The notes beneath the pieces are model-generated. The model was not told the origin of the DNA. It did not search any database and saw nothing but the letters and a program-made list of their open reading frames with translations. Source: Rhodoferax potami (GTDB lineage: Bacteria; Pseudomonadota; Gammaproteobacteria; Burkholderiales; Burkholderiaceae_C). From it: a stretch of 64,000 nt of DNA. The stretch lies in the NCBI RefSeq assembly GCF_032193805.1, contig NZ_JAVBIK010000001.1, positions 620,001 to 684,000 of the forward strand, written 5' to 3'. Below are positions 30,196-38,479 of the stretch, piece by piece (positions within the stretch are counted from its first letter, which is position 1; every line of letters starts with the position of its first letter). The position numbers and the translations under genes were made by a program.

Positions 30196-31044
30196 ATGGA
30201 ACTTAGAGAACACGCCCTCAAGGCCTTTCAAGCCAGTGTGCCGGAGCACAAAGCGCAACTGGCTTTGGAGTTGCAGTCTGGTGATCCGGCATTCGTCGTA
30301 GACGCAAAGCGCCACTTCACACCCCCTGACGCTCCGGGGCAACCGACTCGCCCGGAACTCGTGGATCCCAAAGACGTTCCCCGCCGCTCGCCCTTCACAC
30401 CTGCAGGGCATGCAGCGTTGATGCATTCGATCGCGCACATTGAATTCAATGCCATCAACCTCGCTTTGGATTGCATTTGGCGTTACGACAACATGCCAGA
30501 GGCGTTTTATAGAGACTGGGCGACTGTGGCGGCGGAAGAAGCCCAGCACTTCACCCTACTGTCCGGACACCTGAAGGCACTGGGCTATGCGTATGGCGAC
30601 TTTCCCGCACATACCGGGCTGTGGACGATCTGCCAAAACACCGCGCCTGACATCGCTGCCCGGATGGCACTGGTGCCGCGCACCATGGAAGCCCGCGGAC
30701 TGGATGCGACGCCACTCATTCAATCCAAACTCGCCAAGGTCGGCACTGCGGCGGCTCTGGAGGCGCGCGCTATTCTGGACATCATCCTGGCAGAGGAAGT
30801 GGGCCACGTCGCTACCGGGAACCGCTGGTACCACTGGCTCTGCGCCCAACACAAGTTGGATGCAGATGCGTTTTATGCGCAAGCAGCGGTGCGGTATGCG
30901 GCACCGCGGCCCAAACCACCGTTTAATTACGCAGCTCGCAAAGCAGCAGGCTTTACCCCCACCGAAATGCGACGGCTGGATATCGATGCCGGGCTCGCTA
31001 TAGGGCTCGAGTTTGGACTCGAAGCTGGGCTCGATGTAGCCTAG
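30196..31044 (+). CDS. DUF455 family ferritin-like protein
   Basis: The 282-residue protein has the DUF455 layout: the N-terminal PGQPTRPELVDPKDVPRRS, then HIEFNAINLALDCIWRY, EEAQHFTLLSGHL and AEEVGHVATGNRWYHWLC. Repeated Glu and His pairs (HIE, EEAQH, EEVGH) look like carboxylate and histidine ligands of a di-iron four-helix bundle. Relatives resemble MiaE and long-chain ferritin-like oxygenases, but no reaction is established for the family as far as I know. An odd Gly/Leu/Glu-rich C-terminus (AGLAIGLEFGLEAGLDVA) follows the bundle. Confidence 0.82.
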   Translation: MELREHALKAFQASVPEHKAQLALELQSGDPAFVVDAKRHFTPPDAPGQPTRPELVDPKDVPRRSPFTPAGHAALMHSIAHIEFNAINLALDCIWRYDNMPEAFYRDWATVAAEEAQHFTLLSGHLKALGYAYGDFPAHTGLWTICQNTAPDIAARMALVPRTMEARGLDATPLIQSKLAKVGTAAALEARAILDIILAEEVGHVATGNRWYHWLCAQHKLDADAFYAQAAVRYAAPRPKPPFNYAARKAAGFTPTEMRRLDIDAGLAIGLEFGLEAGLDVA

Positions 31045-31110
31045 TCCAACGCAGCATACACCCCCTAGAATCGAATTAACTATTCTCTGTGCCGGCTCTC
31101 CGGCTGCTTG

Positions 31111-32361
31111 ATGTACCCCACCGAAAATGCCTTTGCCAACCCCGGCGCCGCCTCTGTCTCGATTGCCCGACAAGCGATCGTCGACAAGAACCAAGCCGTG
31201 GTTGGGTATGAACTTTTCAATCGCAGCGTCCAAAAGGGTGAGCACACGGCGTCATCCGATGCCCAAATGCTGTTTAACTTGCTGTCCATGGCCGAGAGTG
31301 AAACGCTCGTTGGCAAGGCCCTGCTCTTTGTCAATTGCACGCTCGACAGCCTCGCAGCGGGCCATGTCGACTTGATTGCGCCGGAACACTATGTTTTGCA
31401 AATTCCTGCGGTGCCGCTGTCCCAAATAGATCAAATCCAGCTACGACTACCGACCCTGCGAGCCCTGCATGCGCGCGGCTTTCGGCTGGCGTTCGACTAC
31501 TCCGTGTTGACCCAGCCCTATGAAGAGTGGCTGCCTTTGGCTGCCTATATCAAGTTCGACACGGTCGTTTTGAAGTCTGCGACCATCACTTCGTTCATCC
31601 GCTTGGCGCAAGCGAAGACGCAAGCCCATCTCGTTGCAGAAAAAGTATCGACCCAGACCCAGTACCTTCAACTCAAAGAGCTGGGAGTCGGCTTGTTTCA
31701 GGGCGACTGGTTCGCCCGGGCCACCTTGGTCGAGGGGCAAAGCATGCGCCCGGGTCAAGCCACAATCCTGCAGCTGATCAACCTTGTTCGCAAGCAGGCC
31801 AGTACCGCAGAGATTGAAGAAGTCTTGAAGCGGGACCCGACCCTCTCTTTTAACCTGCTGCGCTTTATCAACTCTGCAGGATTCGGCCTCCGGACCGAGG
31901 TTTCTTCTTTCAAGCACGCAGTCATGCTGCTGGGGTTGCAACGACTCTTCAAATGGGCCGCCTTGTTGCTGACCACATCGACGCTGAGCGGCGCTGCGCC
32001 CGCGATCGGAACCACCGCGGTGGTTCGCGGCCGCTTGATGGAATTGCTGGCGGCAGAGGCACTCCCCGCCGATGACTGCGACCACGCGTTTGTCGTGGGC
32101 ATCTTCTCCTTGCTCGACAGCATGCTGGGTATGCCGCTCGAGACCGCGTTGGCCAACCTCACCCTGCCGGACAGTGTGACGCAGGCTTTGCTCCACCGGA
32201 GCGGGCCCCTTGCGCACTACCTCACGCTCACCCTCGCTTGCGAATCAGGCGATGACGAGGCCTTTGCCCAGAGTGCCCAGGCCTTGCAACTGACTGAAAA
32301 ACAAATCAACTGGGCCCATTTGCAAGCCTTGGCGTGGGCAGAGACATTGGGTGAGACCTGA
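31111..32361 (+). CDS. EAL-like/HDOD signalling protein (YuxH type)
   Basis: The 416-residue protein begins at the ATG at 31111 after a TTG. The first ~200 residues form an EAL-like domain (ARQAIVDKNQAVVGYELFNR), but EAL reads ELF and most catalytic metal ligands seem absent, so cyclic-di-GMP hydrolysis is unlikely. The second half is an HDOD domain (LVRKQASTAEIEEVLKRDPTLSFNLLRFINSAGF, SFKHAVMLLGLQRL). Such EAL-HDOD proteins act as regulatory adaptors of unknown partners, often linked to motility or surface behaviour. The gene is convergent with xerD. Confidence 0.85.
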   Translation: MYPTENAFANPGAASVSIARQAIVDKNQAVVGYELFNRSVQKGEHTASSDAQMLFNLLSMAESETLVGKALLFVNCTLDSLAAGHVDLIAPEHYVLQIPAVPLSQIDQIQLRLPTLRALHARGFRLAFDYSVLTQPYEEWLPLAAYIKFDTVVLKSATITSFIRLAQAKTQAHLVAEKVSTQTQYLQLKELGVGLFQGDWFARATLVEGQSMRPGQATILQLINLVRKQASTAEIEEVLKRDPTLSFNLLRFINSAGFGLRTEVSSFKHAVMLLGLQRLFKWAALLLTTSTLSGAAPAIGTTAVVRGRLMELLAAEALPADDCDHAFVVGIFSLLDSMLGMPLETALANLTLPDSVTQALLHRSGPLAHYLTLTLACESGDDEAFAQSAQALQLTEKQINWAHLQALAWAETLGET

Positions 32362-32395
32362 GCGGGACCACGCCCACCCCGGGCTCCCCGAGCCA

Positions 32396-33289
32396 CTACC
32401 CGCGAGGGTGGTGCTGAGCGTGTAGCGCAGCCAACCGATCCCGGGCCACGTGGGTGTAAATGGTCGTAGTGGAGATGTCGGCATGGCCCAAAAGCATCTG
32501 CACGGCGCGTAGATCCGCCCCATGGTTAAGCAAATGGGTAGCAAATGCATGCCGCAGGGTGTGCGGTGACATCGGGCTGCGGATACCTGCCATCAGCGCA
32601 TAGCGCTTCACGAGCCCCCAAAACATGATGCGTGACATCGCGCTGCCCGCCTTGGCACCACGCACAGTTACAAACACATCTTCGCTTTGTCGTCCGGCCA
32701 AAAGCTCTGCGCGCGGCCCTTTCAGGTAACGCTGCAACCAGAGCCCCGCCACCTCACCAAAAGGTACCAAACGCTCTTTGGAGCCCTTGCCTACGACCCG
32801 CAGGACACCCTCATTGAGTCCGAGCTGCGTCATACGCAGAGCCACCAGCTCGCTCACGCGCAGTCCACTGGCGTACATCAGCTCCAACATGGTCTTGTCT
32901 CTGATGCCCAGTGCCTCACCGGTGTCCGGCGAATTCAAAAGCGCTTCTACTTGCGCTTCGCTCAGGGTTTTGGGAACCCGCAGTGCCTGCTTGGCAGCCT
33001 GCAGCTTGAGAGTCGGGTCTTGGGCAATATGCTTTTCGCGTAAAGCCCAGCGAAAGTAGCGCTTGAAAACAGTCAGCCGCCGGTTGGCCGTGGTCGCTTT
33101 GGTTTCGGCATGCCGGGCCGCAAAATAGGCCTGCACATCATGCTCTTGGGTTTGCACCAGCGGCCGCCCCTTGAGCGAGGCCGCAAACAAGCGGAGATCT
33201 CGCCGGTAGGCCTCCAAGGTGTTCTTCGAGAGGCCCTCTTCGAGCCACAACGCATCGATGAATGCATCCACCGATGCGGTGTCTTCCAT
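32396..33289 (-). CDS. xerD: Tyrosine recombinase XerD
   Basis: The 297-residue protein has an N-terminal SAM-like core-binding domain (DAFIDALWLEEGLSKNTLEAYRRDLRLF) and the catalytic domain. Its tetrad is visible: Arg in YASGLRVSELVAL, His-x-x-Arg in SPHTLRHAFATHLL, His in LLGHADISTT and the nucleophile in TTIYTHVARDRL. XerD with XerC resolves chromosome dimers at dif under FtsK control. It begins 2 bp after the end of the solute-binding protein gene, so the two may be cotranscribed. Confidence 0.93.
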   Translation of the reverse strand: MEDTASVDAFIDALWLEEGLSKNTLEAYRRDLRLFAASLKGRPLVQTQEHDVQAYFAARHAETKATTANRRLTVFKRYFRWALREKHIAQDPTLKLQAAKQALRVPKTLSEAQVEALLNSPDTGEALGIRDKTMLELMYASGLRVSELVALRMTQLGLNEGVLRVVGKGSKERLVPFGEVAGLWLQRYLKGPRAELLAGRQSEDVFVTVRGAKAGSAMSRIMFWGLVKRYALMAGIRSPMSPHTLRHAFATHLLNHGADLRAVQMLLGHADISTTTIYTHVARDRLAALHAQHHPRG

Positions 33290-33291
33290 GA

Positions 33292-34257
33292 TCAGTCCAG
33301 ACGCAGCTTGGCAGAGTCCACGACCTTTTTGTAGACCTCGAACTCCGCTTTGATCTGCTCTGCAAACTGCTCGGGTGAATTGCCCACCACCAGGGAGCCG
33401 GTGTCCTCAATGCGTTTGCGCACCGCGGGGTCCTCCAGCACTTTTTTCACGCCAGCATTGATTTTGTCAATCACGTCTTTGGGCAAGCCTTTGGGGCCGT
33501 AGATGCCATAAAAAGCCATGCGGTTCACAGGCTCCAGCCCCACCTCTTTGAAGGTGGGCACGTTGGGCAACTGGCTCAAGCGCTGGGGAGCAGCCACCAC
33601 GATGGGGACCAACTTGTTGGAATTGATAAACGGCAATGCGGATGGCAGATTGTCGAAAATCAGGGGCACTTGCCCTCCCACGGTGTCATTCAGTGCCGGG
33701 CCTGCACCGCGGTAGGGAATGTGGGTGATGAAAGCGCCGGTCAAGCTCTTGAACAACTCCGTCTGCATGTGGCCGATACCGCCGGTGCCAGAGGATGCGT
33801 AGGAATACTTGCCTGGGTTCTTTTTGATCTCAGCCAAAAACGCTTTGTAGTCTTTGGCTGGGAACGTGGGGTGCACCGCGATCACATTGGGCGTGGCCGC
33901 GATGTTGATGATGGGCGAGAAATCGGTGAGCGGGTTGTAGGGGTTTTTCGGGTTAATGGCAGGGTTGGCAGCCACCGTAGACACGGTGGCAATACCCAGC
34001 GAATAACCATCGGGTGTTGATTTGGCAGTTTCGTTAGCTCCGACTACACCGCCACCACCAGCCTTGTTTTCCACAATGACGCTCTGGCCCAACACTTTGC
34101 CCAGCGGGTCGGCAATGATGCGGGCAATGATGTCGGTGGTGCCGCCGGGAGCAAACGGCACCTGCAACTTGATCAATTTATTGGGGTAGGTCTGGGCCAT
34201 GCTCACACCAGAGGCAGCGACCAGGCTGCAGGCCAGAATCAAACGACGTTTCAACAT
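33292..34257 (-). CDS. Bug-family periplasmic solute-binding protein (tripartite tricarboxylate transporter type)
   Basis: The 321-residue protein starts at 34257 (MLKRRLILACSLVAASGVSMAQ, Sec signal) and continues TYPNKLIKLQVPFAPGGTTDIIARI, the signature of TctC/Bug receptors. VENKAGGGGVVGANETAKSTPDGYSLGIAT and FPAKDYKAFLAEIKKNPGKYSYASSGTGGIGH follow. These proteins bind carboxylates or amino acids for TctAB-type carriers; large orphan families occur in Burkholderiales, and no tctAB is nearby here. The start at 34257 fits the signal peptide; an extension to 34353 does not. Confidence 0.92.
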   Translation of the reverse strand: MLKRRLILACSLVAASGVSMAQTYPNKLIKLQVPFAPGGTTDIIARIIADPLGKVLGQSVIVENKAGGGGVVGANETAKSTPDGYSLGIATVSTVAANPAINPKNPYNPLTDFSPIINIAATPNVIAVHPTFPAKDYKAFLAEIKKNPGKYSYASSGTGGIGHMQTELFKSLTGAFITHIPYRGAGPALNDTVGGQVPLIFDNLPSALPFINSNKLVPIVVAAPQRLSQLPNVPTFKEVGLEPVNRMAFYGIYGPKGLPKDVIDKINAGVKKVLEDPAVRKRIEDTGSLVVGNSPEQFAEQIKAEFEVYKKVVDSAKLRLD

Positions 34258-34365
34258 GTAGTCTCCATAAAAAGAAGCCAAGCAAACCCGGCGAGTGTGC
34301 TCTGCCGCGATGGTACTGCGACACAAGGGCGCGGGTCTATGCGGTGGAACCATTAGGCTGCTGAT

Positions 34366-35289
34366 ATGCTCACCCGCGTGAATTACGCCCAGCTACTTTT
34401 CCCCGACTTTTCGCTCATCCTCCTCGGCTACCTGGTCTGCCGCTACACCCAGCTCAACCGCCCCCTGTGGGAAAAGGTCGAGGCCTTGGTGTACTACCTG
34501 CTGTTTCCGGTTCTGTTGTTTCACTCCATCGTCAAAAGTCCGCTGGATCTGCAAGTCGCCTCGCGGCTGATGGGCGCAGGCTGGGCACTCGGGGTCGCGG
34601 CTATCGGCCTGGCTTATGCGTTGCCCCACCTGCCCGGGTTGCGACGCCATATCAGCGGCCCGGACCACGCTGCGAGTGCGCAGATCGCCTTCCGCTTCAA
34701 CTCCTTTATCGGCCTGGCAATTGCTGAGCGCTTGGCGGGCCCGCAGGGTCTGCAGCTGATTGCGGTGCTGATCGGGGTCTGTGTGCCTTTGTTCAATGTG
34801 GCGGCTGTGTGGCCGATGGCGCGGCATGCCCAACGGAGTTTTCTCAGTGAGCTGGTCCGCAACCCGCTCATCATTGCGACGGTCGGAGGGCTGATCAGCA
34901 ACCTGCTGGGCTTTCAAATGCCGGTGTGGCTGGAGCCGACGGTGACCCGTTTGGGCGCGGCCTCTCTGGCGATGGGCCTGATGGCGGCCGGCGCAGGAAT
35001 GCAATTCGGCGCATTGGCACGGGCCAAGACCTTGGCAGTGGCGGTACTGGCCATCCGCCATGTCATTACGCCCGCCATGGCGTGGGGGGTTTCCAAGCTC
35101 TTCGGCCTGGACCCAACGCAAACAACAATTTTGCTGGCATTTTCCGCCTTGCCCACCGCTTCTAGCTGCTATGTTTTGGCAGCACGCATGGGCTATGACG
35201 GCGCCTATGTGGCGGGCCTGGTGACGCTCTCCACCCTGCTGGGTGTAGTGAGTTTGCCGTTTGCGCTAGGTGTGTTGCGCGGGCTGTAA
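34366..35289 (+). CDS. AEC-family auxin efflux carrier-like transporter
   Basis: The 307-residue membrane protein has about ten hydrophobic helices and the two-half layout of AEC/PIN-like carriers: FSLILLGYLVCRYTQL at the start, EALVYYLLFPVLLFHSIVKSPL, FRFNSFIGLAIAERLAG, NPLIIATVGGLISNLLG and FSALPTASSCYVLAARMGYD. The last is a conserved AEC segment. Bacterial members export malate, malonate or other carboxylates; here the substrate is unknown. The ATG at 34366 was used; GTG at 34378 is a possible alternative. It diverges from the Bug gene and is convergent with the M14 peptidase gene. Confidence 0.9.
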   Translation: MLTRVNYAQLLFPDFSLILLGYLVCRYTQLNRPLWEKVEALVYYLLFPVLLFHSIVKSPLDLQVASRLMGAGWALGVAAIGLAYALPHLPGLRRHISGPDHAASAQIAFRFNSFIGLAIAERLAGPQGLQLIAVLIGVCVPLFNVAAVWPMARHAQRSFLSELVRNPLIIATVGGLISNLLGFQMPVWLEPTVTRLGAASLAMGLMAAGAGMQFGALARAKTLAVAVLAIRHVITPAMAWGVSKLFGLDPTQTTILLAFSALPTASSCYVLAARMGYDGAYVAGLVTLSTLLGVVSLPFALGVLRGL

Positions 35290-35291
35290 CC

Positions 35292-36305
35292 TTACTCGTA
35301 CCAGCGCTGCAAGGCCTCGGCGTGCATCGCATGGCGGTAGCTGCCTTGGGGCAACCAGCTCGGCGCGCTGCAGGCGGCACGCGAGACGAAATCCAACAGC
35401 GCCATATGGCGCCGTAACACCCGCTCCTGGCGGTGCCCGATCAAAGGATTAAAAATTCCATAGCGGCTGAATAGTTGCCGGGGATTTTTTTTAATCCAAA
35501 GCCAAGAACCCATCTCGAGTGTCAAGGGCAGAAACACCTGCCGGGTGGGATCTTCCAGTCGGGTGTGCAAGTGGTCCCACAAATCGCCATGGGTCAGGTA
35601 CTGCAGGCTTTGCGGCTCAAACACGTAGGGGTGGTGGCTGTAACTCTGCCGGTACATGCGCTGCAGCACATACATTTCTGCCAGATGCGTGATGGGCTGG
35701 CGCGTGTGCGCATACGGAAACCACAAGCGGTCCCGCACCCCGAAGCCGGAATGGCAGTCGATGGAGATGCTGAATGCGCGGTGCGTCAGTTCCGACTCCA
35801 CCACATCGCACAGCGCCTGGGCTTCGGGCTGCATGGGCGCTGCGAGCGCACCGCGGTACCACGGCAGCTTGGCACTGACACGCTGGCCACCAACCCACGC
35901 GGGCACCGGCTCTAGGGCGTCGATCGGGGCATTGCGCATCAGATCTACACCTGCGGGGTTGGCCCGCGTGCCCCGTAGCATCCCCCCCGGATTGACCAGG
36001 GGCATGAACACCATGCGCATGGTTTGCAATTGCTGGTGCAAGGTATGGTCCCACGCCATGCGCTGGACCAAACTGGCCAGAAAGGCGAGCACCACCTCGG
36101 TACCAATGCGCTCCAGCCCATGCACCCCGCCAAAAAAACCAATGGCGGGCACCTCGGGGGACGGGTTCCCCATGGCAATCGCATAGACCGGCAAGGCCCC
36201 ACTCTCGGATGCGACTTGGTGCATCACACGCACCTCCACGCGATCACCTGCAAGCTGCAATATCCGGTCGAGTTCTGCCAGCGCGGGCAAGTTGGTGGAT
36301 GGCAC
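35292..36305 (-). CDS. M14-type zinc carboxypeptidase / succinylglutamate desuccinylase-like
   Basis: The 337-residue cytosolic-looking protein (no signal peptide) carries M14 zinc ligands: GGVHGLERIG (H..E pair), the third histidine in SISIDCHSGFG, and a candidate catalytic glutamate in PLTLEMGSW. Substrate-binding NPGG and an Arg-rich MRNAPIDALEP segment follow the usual order. Members hydrolyse C-terminal residues or amide-linked acyl groups. The exact substrate is unclear, and the gene stands alone between an AEC carrier and two tiny ORFs. Confidence 0.8.
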   Translation of the reverse strand: MPSTNLPALAELDRILQLAGDRVEVRVMHQVASESGALPVYAIAMGNPSPEVPAIGFFGGVHGLERIGTEVVLAFLASLVQRMAWDHTLHQQLQTMRMVFMPLVNPGGMLRGTRANPAGVDLMRNAPIDALEPVPAWVGGQRVSAKLPWYRGALAAPMQPEAQALCDVVESELTHRAFSISIDCHSGFGVRDRLWFPYAHTRQPITHLAEMYVLQRMYRQSYSHHPYVFEPQSLQYLTHGDLWDHLHTRLEDPTRQVFLPLTLEMGSWLWIKKNPRQLFSRYGIFNPLIGHRQERVLRRHMALLDFVSRAACSAPSWLPQGSYRHAMHAEALQRWYE

Positions 36306-36440
36306 AAAGTCTCCTGTTACTCACGAGCTTAGCGGCCCAAGACACGCTTTCAAAGCCCTGCGGCGCGTCCACCACACTGCCATCAAAGCGTCACACAAAA
36401 GACCTAAATTCATTTCAGCAAAACGTAACCGGGAGCTGTC

Positions 36441-36530
36441 ATGATCCTCAAACTGCTGGGCTTGCAACGACTGTTGGATGAATTGTTCGACGATGAGTGG
36501 CTAGCCCCCATCGCGTTGATCGAGGTATGA
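36441..36530 (+). CDS. 29-residue small protein (first of a coupled pair)
   Basis: An ATG at 36441, preceded by GGGAG six bases upstream, opens MILKLLGLQRLLDELFDD and continues EWLAPIALIEV to TGA at 36530. It is amphipathic, with a leucine-rich first half and acidic second half. Its stop overlaps the next ATG as ATGA. I know of no family; the good ribosome-binding site and overlap argue for translation. The 370-bp gap it lies in holds only this pair and a hairpin. Confidence 0.4.
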   Translation: MILKLLGLQRLLDELFDDEWLAPIALIEV

Positions 36531-36643
36531 CGCGGCGCGGTACCCCGGCGATGCGTCGCCGGGCCTTCCAAGGGTTAGCGCTGACGATGGCTGTTTTACA
36601 AGGCGCGTTGGAATGGTGGGCTTTGCAGCGCAACACCCGATAG
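36527..36643 (+). CDS. 38-residue basic small protein (second of a coupled pair)
   Basis: The ATG at 36527 overlaps the previous stop (ATGA) and encodes MTRRGTPAMRRRAFQGLA, then LTMAVLQGALEWWALQRNTR and TAG. It has six arginines in its first 12-13 residues, then one short hydrophobic stretch that could enter a membrane. A perfect 8-bp inverted repeat lies inside it. Function unknown; the translational overlap with the 29-residue ORF is the main support. Confidence 0.4.
   Translation: MTRRGTPAMRRRAFQGLALTMAVLQGALEWWALQRNTR
36544..36563. other. Perfect GC-rich hairpin inside the second tiny ORF
   Basis: CCCGGCGA and TCGCCGGG pair perfectly around a TGCG loop. There is no T-tract, so it is not an ordinary terminator. 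It could shape translation of the overlapping small ORF or be part of a structured RNA. Confidence 0.5.
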
Positions 36644-36675
36644 CCGGACCAGCGCGTAGCGCCTAGACTGGGCGT

Positions 36676-37677
36676 ATGCGTATCAAATGGATCCTTGGCA
36701 CCTTGGTGGCGTGCCTGGCAATCGGAGCCAGCACACTGGCTTGGCTACTGAGCCACCCACCCGGTATGGAAGGCGTTAAGTCTTTGCGTTGGCCCACCGC
36801 CTCCGCGCCGCTTGCGCCACTCAAAGTCCGTTTTTTGGGCGTTGCCACCGTGTTGCTGGACGACGGCGAGACGGCTCTTTTGACGGACGGATTTTTCTCG
36901 CGACCCGACAAACTCACTGTTTTCTTGCGCAAGGTGGAGCCCGACGTGCAGGCCATCACTGAAGGCTTGCAACGCGCCGGCATTACCGGGAGTGCGAGTC
37001 GCTTGGCCGCTGTGATTCCCCTGCACTCGCATTACGACCATGCCATGGACGCGCCCGAAGTGGCGCGCCAAACCGGCGCCCTATTGATGGGTTCAGGCTC
37101 TACCCTCATGGTGGGCCAAGGCTGGGGGCTGCCGCCTGATCGCATGAAGCTGGCACAGCTCCACACACCCTACCGCTTCGGCCGGTTCACAGTCACGCTC
37201 TACCCTGCGTTGCACACCCCCACCGGCTTTACCGGGGGCGTGATTGAGCAGCCATTAAAGCCCCCTGTGCGGGCCACCGACTACCTGGAAGGCCAAAGCT
37301 ACGCCATGCACATAGCGCACGAGGGCCGCACCTTGTTAATCACGGGCACCGCAGGCTTTGTGCCCGGTGCGCTGCAAGGTGTGCGCGCCGATGTGGTGCT
37401 GCTCGGGATTGGTGCCATGGGCCCGCGCAGCCCCGAACACAAACTCGCCTATTGGAATGAAACCGTGCGCACCGTGGGTGCCCGCCGGGTCATCCCCATC
37501 CATTGGGACGATTTCTGGATTCCCTCCACACAACCCATGCAGCCCATGCCCCGCCCTCTAGACGACTTTGAGGCGTCCATGGCGTTCCTGGAGCGCCAGG
37601 GCGCCGCGGAAGGCGTCAACATCCGCTTGCCGGCCGCTTGGACACCGATGGACGTGTTTGACGGCCTGCCGCGCTGA
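36676..37677 (+). CDS. Metallo-beta-lactamase-fold hydrolase, membrane-anchored
   Basis: The 333-residue protein has an N-terminal helix (WILGTLVACLAIGASTLAWLL) acting as signal or anchor, then an MBL fold. The zinc motif is HSHYDHAMD, with further ligands in YPALHTPTGF, LLITGTAGF and the C-terminal RVIPIHWDDFW. This arrangement resembles NAPE-PLD/UlaG-like MBL proteins more than true beta-lactamases. The strand LLDDGETALLTDGFFSRP precedes it. The substrate is unknown; a periplasmic location is likely from the N-terminus. Confidence 0.82.
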   Translation: MRIKWILGTLVACLAIGASTLAWLLSHPPGMEGVKSLRWPTASAPLAPLKVRFLGVATVLLDDGETALLTDGFFSRPDKLTVFLRKVEPDVQAITEGLQRAGITGSASRLAAVIPLHSHYDHAMDAPEVARQTGALLMGSGSTLMVGQGWGLPPDRMKLAQLHTPYRFGRFTVTLYPALHTPTGFTGGVIEQPLKPPVRATDYLEGQSYAMHIAHEGRTLLITGTAGFVPGALQGVRADVVLLGIGAMGPRSPEHKLAYWNETVRTVGARRVIPIHWDDFWIPSTQPMQPMPRPLDDFEASMAFLERQGAAEGVNIRLPAAWTPMDVFDGLPR

Positions 37678-37678
37678 G

Positions 37679-38479
37679 TCAAGCCAAGGCACTGAGCGTC
37701 GTTGCCTGTAGGCCTGCCGCGGTGGCCCGGGCTAAAAAATCTTGCGCGGCCGCCTCAAAGCCGGCCACCGGGCTCATGCAATCGGTCAACAGCACCAACT
37801 CCGCCAAACGCTCAGCGGGCAAGACTGCCATCAAGTCGGATACCGATGCGGCCACACAGTGGCTCATGGCCTCACCCGCTATCAAAAGCGTAGCACCCTG
37901 CGCAGACAGTGACTGGACCAAAGGCCGATTCAGCAAGGTGCGTGCGTCATCCGCCCGCGGAACCTCAGCCTTAAAGGCGCTGTACTGCTCGGTCAGCGGG
38001 TTCTGGCCCTTGAGCACCTTGTGCACCATCCGGCCGGTCGCCAGCTCCCAAGCGGCCAAAGCTTCGCTCAAGCCGGCGTGAATGTTGTGGCCCCAGGTAC
38101 CCAGCACGCAGTGCACCGGCCAGACCACCAGCTGGCGTTGACCGGTGGCCTCCAGGGCGTGCAGGTAGGCCTGTACCTCGGCTTGCAGCGCCGGATTGCG
38201 CGGCTTGAATTGGCCGCTGGCCAGGTCTGCGGCGGTGATCACCGTGAACGGCGCGACCGGCTCGCCGTCAGAACGCAGCCAAAACGTGGTGCGCTCAACG
38301 CCCACGCTGGCGTGGGAATCTAGGGTGACGGTGATGCTGCGCACCCGGGCGGCGTGGGGCACCAGCCAATCGGCCAGGCGCTGCATGTCCGCGCCGGCAC
38401 CCGGAACCGGCAAAGCGGCTCCGGCAATGTCTAGAAAGTCGTTTTGCGGATCGATGATGAGCAGGTCGTAAGTGGTCAT
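37679..38479 (-). CDS. Isochorismatase-family cysteine hydrolase
   Basis: The 266-residue protein has the catalytic triad of the family: Asp in LLIIDPQNDFLD, Lys in VHKVLKGQNPLTE and Cys in LLIAGEAMSHCVAAS. VTLDSHASVGVERTTFW and VWPVHCVLGTWGHNIH look like the nicotinamidase metal and substrate region, though the usual DWHP is altered. Nicotinamidase or another amidase activity is plausible. The start overlaps the queG stop (ATGA), so it is translated with queG. An interspersed-repeat copy covers residues about 183-201, just before the catalytic cysteine. Confidence 0.8.
   Translation of the reverse strand: MTTYDLLIIDPQNDFLDIAGAALPVPGAGADMQRLADWLVPHAARVRSITVTLDSHASVGVERTTFWLRSDGEPVAPFTVITAADLASGQFKPRNPALQAEVQAYLHALEATGQRQLVVWPVHCVLGTWGHNIHAGLSEALAAWELATGRMVHKVLKGQNPLTEQYSAFKAEVPRADDARTLLNRPLVQSLSAQGATLLIAGEAMSHCVAASVSDLMAVLPAERLAELVLLTDCMSPVAGFEAAAQDFLARATAAGLQATTLSALA
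37877..37931 (+). repeat. Interspersed repeat, copy 4 (inside isochorismatase-family gene)
   Basis: The plus strand reads GCTATCAAAAGCG, TAGCACCCTGCGCA, GACTGG and AAAGGCCGATT, a clear match to the repeat. The gene reads it antisense as NRPLVQSLSAQGATLLIAG, frame-compatible and next to the catalytic cysteine. Confidence 0.65.

Noticed and set aside
32382..32394. Terminator between the EAL-HDOD gene and xerD (GGCTC-CCC-GAGCC)
   Set aside because: Stem is only 5 bp, the loop 3 bases and no T-tract follows.
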